From: JABWBD01 sp040768665
GTDB lineage: Bacteria; Planctomycetota; Planctomycetia; Pirellulales; Thermoguttaceae
DNA length: 64,000 nt
Reading direction: 5' to 3'
Assembly (NCBI GenBank): GCA_040768665.1
Contig: JAXGMN010000013.1
Location: forward strand, 254,308-318,307
Below, piece after piece: positions 61,017 through 64,000 of the stretch (positions within the stretch are counted from its first letter, which is position 1; the number at the start of each line of letters is the position of its first letter). The notes beneath the pieces were generated by a model, which saw nothing but the letters and a program-made list of their open reading frames with translations, was not told where the DNA came from and did not search any database. The translations under genes were made by a program, and so were the position numbers.

Positions 61017-61868
61017 GTGGAGATGACCAACGAACCCAAGCTTTCCTGGACGCGCCGCGACATCGAACAGCGATGCGGCTTCCGTGGCGGCCGCTACACC
61101 GCGGTGAATACCGCCTTCTCCGCACTGCTGGCGGCCGTGCTGACCATTGCGTTCTTCGCGGCGCTGCTGCCTCTGCGCCATACGGGCTTTGCGCAGATGT
61201 TCTTCGAGCGCGGGCCGGTTCCTTACGCAATCGTCTTCTTCAGCGCCTGGGCATTGGCCATCCTCTTCGTGAAGTCCAGAAAACTCGCGTTCCAGCGGAA
61301 GTCGCTGGGCCTTTCCATCGTCCCGCCCGATCACGATTTCGTCCTTTCCTCAACGAACGTCGACGCGGTGATCGACAACATCTTCGCAGCGGTCGACGAG
61401 CCCAAGCACTTCGTGCTCTTCAACCGCATCATGATCGCCCTGGCGAATCTCCGCAATCTCGGCCGGGTGTCGGACGTCGACGACATCCTGCGCTCCCAGG
61501 CCGAGCATGACGAATCGCTCATGGACACCAGTTACCTGTTGGTCGGCGGCTTCGTCTGGGCCATTCCCGTGCTGGGATTCATCGGAACGGTTCTTGGGCT
61601 GTCCCAGGCCATCGGCGGCTTCGGCGGAGTGCTGCACTCGGCGGAAGAGCTCAGTAGTATCGCCACGGAGCTGAAAGGAGTGACCGCCGGTTTGGCGACC
61701 GCCTTCGAGACGACGCTCGAAGCGCTGGTCGCCGCGCTGGCCATCCAGCTCATCATGACCTTCCTGCGGAAGTCGGAGCAGGACTTCCTGGATGCGTGCT
61801 CCGAGTACTGCGTGCGGCAGATCGTCAACAAGCTCCGCATCATGCCGTACGAAGTCGAGAGGGAATGA
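61017..61868 (+). CDS. MotA/TolQ/ExbB-like proton channel subunit
   Basis: 283 residues from a GTG at 61017 (GGGGAG seven bases upstream). Four membrane segments: ~28-50, ~65-85, ~172-200 and ~222-248. The last two carry the family signature VWAIPVLGFIGTVLGLSQAIGGF and LATAFETTLEALVAALAIQL. Unlike ZorA it has no long cytoplasmic tail after the last helix. It should form a pentameric ring using the ion gradient, with a two-copy single-pass partner such as the proteins at 63082 or 63885. Confidence 0.9.
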   Translation: MEMTNEPKLSWTRRDIEQRCGFRGGRYTAVNTAFSALLAAVLTIAFFAALLPLRHTGFAQMFFERGPVPYAIVFFSAWALAILFVKSRKLAFQRKSLGLSIVPPDHDFVLSSTNVDAVIDNIFAAVDEPKHFVLFNRIMIALANLRNLGRVSDVDDILRSQAEHDESLMDTSYLLVGGFVWAIPVLGFIGTVLGLSQAIGGFGGVLHSAEELSSIATELKGVTAGLATAFETTLEALVAALAIQLIMTFLRKSEQDFLDACSEYCVRQIVNKLRIMPYEVERE

Positions 61869-62947
61869 TGTCCTCGCACCGGTGGTATCTCGATCGGGAC
61901 GGACAGATTGCCGGGCCCTACTCCATCGAGGAGCTCCGCTACCTGCGAGACCGCGGCATGCTGACGGCCCGGGATGAACTTCGCGATGGACCGGCAGGAT
62001 CGCCCCTGTCCGCCGGCTCGCTGGCGGATCTCTTTCCGGAGAAAAGCCCCGCGACGGCCAACGATGCGACCGAACGCCCGGCCGATGCACAAGGCAACCA
62101 TGCCGGGTCGGCACCGCGGCGATCCGCCCAGCCGGCCGCGGCGCCGGCACCTCCGCCGCACTTGCCTGGCGCCCGGCGGCCCCAGAGCGGCTCTTATGGA
62201 GTCCTGCCTGGCGTGGCAACGGCGGCGGGCGTGATCCTGGTCACAGCCCTGATCCTGTGGCTCGTTTGGTTCCTCCATCTGCGTTTTACCGGCGCCGGCG
62301 CGGGCGCTTCGGGCAGCGGGACCGTCAACACCGCGAATCCGCCGCGCACGGACGCGGCGGATTCGTCCTTGCCGGCCGCCGTTCATTCCGCGGCCATCGC
62401 TCCGGCGGACGATACGCCGGCTGGGCAACCTTCGCCGAGCGGCACGGCCACGTTCTTCGGTGTGTCCGGTAAAGGTAGTCGCATCGTCTACATCGTGGAT
62501 TGCTCAGGAAGCATGGCTGGCGAGCCGCTCGACAAGGCCCGCGCGGAACTGCTGGCCTCGCTTTATCGGCTTGGCTCAAAACAGGAGTTCTTCGTGTTCT
62601 TCTTCAACGATGCAAGCTTCCCCCTGACTATGCCCGGCGGACCCGGCCGGAAGCTGCTGCCGGCGACGCGAGCCAACGTGCTCCATGCGCAGCAGTGGGC
62701 GGATCAGTTTTCCGGCTCCGGGGGGACCGATCCGGGACAGTCGTTGCTCGACGCCCTCGCCCTCGAACCCGAGGTGGTTTTCCTGCTCAGCGACGGCGAG
62801 TTCAGCTTCCGCACCGTGACCGAGGTGACGCGGCAAAATCGCTCGCAAATCACCATCAACACCATCGGGTTTCTCAATCGGTCCGGAGAGCGGCAGTTGA
62901 AAGCGATTGCACGAAACAACGGCGGAGAGTACCGCTTCGTCCCGTAA
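61865..62947 (+). CDS. GYF_2 - membrane helix - von Willebrand A domain protein
   Basis: 360 residues; the ATG overlaps the channel gene's TGA (ATGA at 61865-61868). A GYF_2 domain comes first (RWYLDRDGQIAGPYSIEELRYLRDRG). An Ala/Pro-rich linker, one membrane helix (~112-135) and an Ala/Pro/Ser linker follow. A vWA domain spans ~195-355 with a MIDAS motif DCSGS (Asp212, Ser214, Ser216), GGTDPG and the LLSDGE strand, so it can bind a metal ion and a ligand. The vWA domain lies on the opposite membrane side from the GYF_2 domain. Confidence 0.88.
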   Translation: MMSSHRWYLDRDGQIAGPYSIEELRYLRDRGMLTARDELRDGPAGSPLSAGSLADLFPEKSPATANDATERPADAQGNHAGSAPRRSAQPAAAPAPPPHLPGARRPQSGSYGVLPGVATAAGVILVTALILWLVWFLHLRFTGAGAGASGSGTVNTANPPRTDAADSSLPAAVHSAAIAPADDTPAGQPSPSGTATFFGVSGKGSRIVYIVDCSGSMAGEPLDKARAELLASLYRLGSKQEFFVFFFNDASFPLTMPGGPGRKLLPATRANVLHAQQWADQFSGSGGTDPGQSLLDALALEPEVVFLLSDGEFSFRTVTEVTRQNRSQITINTIGFLNRSGERQLKAIARNNGGEYRFVP

Positions 62948-62960
62948 CCGACGCAGACGG

Positions 62961-63075
62961 AAATAGGGGAGACCGAGGCGTGTAGCAGCGAACGTAACCA
63001 TCCCGCGGGCAAGCCGCGGGCATTCGTGAGAGCCCAAAACCAATAGCAACAGCCGGAAGAAGCATTTGGCGCTAG
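62961..63075 (+). mobile_element. Right half of the MITE-like element, inside the operon
   Basis: From about 62961 it matches the right side of the elements at 18723 and 21213: TGTAGCAGCGAACGTAACCA, the hairpin CCCGCGG/CCGCGGG, AGCAACAGCCGGAAGAAGC and the terminus GCATTTGGCGCTAG ending at 63075. No left terminus or tandem units are present. It separates the vWA gene stop (62947) from the next ATG (63082) and leaves that gene without a recognisable ribosome site. Confidence 0.78.
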
Positions 63076-63081
63076 CGAAAC

Positions 63082-63888
63082 ATGGCACGACGAAGAACCG
63101 TTTCATCGCCGTTTTCCTTGTTTGCTTTCCAGGATATCATCACCTCGGTCACGGGGATCATGGTCCTGATCACGCTTCTGCTCTGCCTCGAACTCGTCCA
63201 GAGGAAGTTCTCGCCGCCCCGGCGGACGGCGGAGTTGTCTCAACGCCTCGAGTCCGCCGTTGCCGCCAACGAATCCGAGATCCGGCAGCTTCGGGAACGC
63301 CTCGCCGAAGGCCGTGCGCGTTTGATGCAGGTGGCCGGACTCGACAGCGAATCAGCCGCGCGGAAAGTTGCAAACCTCGAGCGGCAGGCCGCCGAGCTTC
63401 GAGGCGATTGGAAACAGGCGTCCCGCGAGCGCGACGCAGCCGAGCGCCGCCAACAGTCGGCCCGGCAGCAAGAGGCACAGGTGGGCGCGAAGCTGGAGCA
63501 GACGCTCAAAGAGGCTCGGCAAGAGACCGCAAGGAAGAAGAACGCCCTGGAGAAACTCAGAAGGTCGAACCGGTTGGTCTTCAACCCCCGTCCGAACGCG
63601 AGCAAGAGGCCGTGGCTGGCGGAGGTCACTGCCCGGGGTGTATCCGCAGCCGCGTGGGGGAAGTCGGCGCCTCCGCAGGTGTTTCCTTCGGCCTCCGAGC
63701 TGAGCCGCTTCCTGGCGAGTCGCAATCCGGCGACCGAGTACTTCGTACTGTTCGTGAAACCGGACGGGGTGGAGCATTATGAACGGGCCCGCCGCGTTTT
63801 GGAGGACGCGGGGTTTGACGTCGGGTTGGATCTGTTGAACGCCGATCAGACAGTCGTCGACCCTGCGACGGGAGCAGCCGTGGAATGA
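63082..63888 (+). CDS. Single-pass coiled-coil protein, ZorB/MotB/ExbD-like
   Basis: 268 residues. A short basic N terminus (ARRRTVSSP) is followed by FAFQDIITSVTGIMVLITLLLCLEL, a helix with an Asp at its cytoplasmic entry as in MotB, ZorB and ExbD. Residues ~45-165 are a strong coiled coil, and ~195-268 a small domain (EYFVLFVKPDGVEHYERARRVLEDAGFDVGLDLL) that does not look like OmpA. It begins six bases after the mobile-element end and overlaps the next gene (ATGA at 63885). Likely stator partner of the channel at 61017; this is inference. Confidence 0.75.
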   Translation: MARRRTVSSPFSLFAFQDIITSVTGIMVLITLLLCLELVQRKFSPPRRTAELSQRLESAVAANESEIRQLRERLAEGRARLMQVAGLDSESAARKVANLERQAAELRGDWKQASRERDAAERRQQSARQQEAQVGAKLEQTLKEARQETARKKNALEKLRRSNRLVFNPRPNASKRPWLAEVTARGVSAAAWGKSAPPQVFPSASELSRFLASRNPATEYFVLFVKPDGVEHYERARRVLEDAGFDVGLDLLNADQTVVDPATGAAVE

Positions 63889-64000
63889 GTCGGAAGATCA
63901 CAACGGCCGACGGAAGTCTGGACCTTCTCCTCGACACGATCTGCAACACGTTCGGGGGCGTCCTTTTCATTTCCCTGCTGTTGGTCGTTCTCGTTAACAT
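63885..64000 (+). CDS. Second single-pass Asp-helix protein (partial, cut by window end)
   Basis: An ATG at 63885 overlaps the preceding TGA. The visible 38 residues read MSRKITTADGSLDLLLDTICN then a hydrophobic TFGGVLFISLLLVVLVN, again an Asp at the start of a membrane helix. The design matches the protein encoded just before, so two non-identical stator-like subunits are encoded in tandem. The frame stays open to the window end. Confidence 0.75.
   Translation, partial: MSRKITTADGSLDLLLDTICNTFGGVLFISLLLVVLVN

Noticed and set aside
55854..64000. Calling the right-hand operon a Zorya system
   Set aside because: There is no helicase or nuclease (ZorC/D/E) in view, the channel lacks ZorA's long tail and the partners lack a visible OmpA domain; only the motor logic is shared.

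Overview
This 64 kb window looks like a chromosome segment of a planctomycete, probably close to the Pirellulales. The inference rests on gene content: many exported proteins with twin-arginine or Sec signals, a sulfatase with HEAT repeats, a PmoA/DUF6807 protein, a TIGR03067 protein, ceramidase-like hydrolases, a DUF4175-type giant protein, an ECF sigma factor paired with a membrane macroglobulin-like partner, a fused GldF-GldG transporter gene, high GC, and intergenic space full of short palindromic repeats. No rRNA, CRISPR array or phage was seen. There is one tRNA (Lys, anticodon TTT) at the left edge.

Layout. 1-5 kb: tRNA-Lys, two ceramidase-like exported hydrolases and a small hypothetical gene. 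5-11 kb: a gliding-type ABC transporter operon (GldA-like ATPase, fused GldF-GldG, DUF4340 protein); the last gene carries an apparent one-base deletion, and a terminator sits just after its restored stop. 11-18.5 kb: sigma factor plus macroglobulin-like membrane protein, a PmoA-like protein, an XRE regulator, a small membrane protein and a GH5-like glycosidase. 18.7-21.6 kb: a mobile-repeat hot spot with two copies of a 0.4-0.5 kb element with inverted termini and internal tandem units, around a GNAT/DUF1778 toxin-antitoxin pair, a truncated WD40 gene and a TIGR03067 gene. 22-44 kb: polysaccharide and secondary metabolism (esterases, Gfo/Idh/MocA oxidoreductase, beta-helix protein, sulfatase, heparinase-like lyase), ThiH, MgtE and an isocitrate-type dehydrogenase. 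44-53 kb: a 1243-residue protein with a ~560-residue disordered tract, an aldo/keto reductase-like protein, an MFS transporter and an FAD/Rieske oxidoreductase. 53-55.7 kb: a multiply frameshifted zinc-ribbon gene, a large nested palindrome and a DUF4058 protein.

The most interesting region is 55.85 kb to the right edge: eight tightly packed, partly overlapping + strand genes. They encode a zinc-ribbon TRAFAC-type GTPase, a protein resembling GTPase-associated protein 1 (GAP1) with a membrane anchor, a membrane coiled-coil protein, a double-GYF_2/DUF4190 membrane protein, a MotA/TolQ/ExbB-like channel, a GYF_2 plus von Willebrand A protein, and two single-pass proteins with an Asp at the start of the membrane helix (ZorB/MotB/ExbD-like; the second is cut by the window end). 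The parts suggest a GTPase-controlled, ion-driven envelope machine, plausibly a biological-conflict (defence) system related in logic to GAP1 systems and Zorya. That function is inference.

At least seven families of short palindromic or inverted-repeat elements lie between genes. In some places they reach into genes: they supply a stop codon, extend the 3' end of the GAP1-like gene, and sit just upstream of a gene inside the operon.
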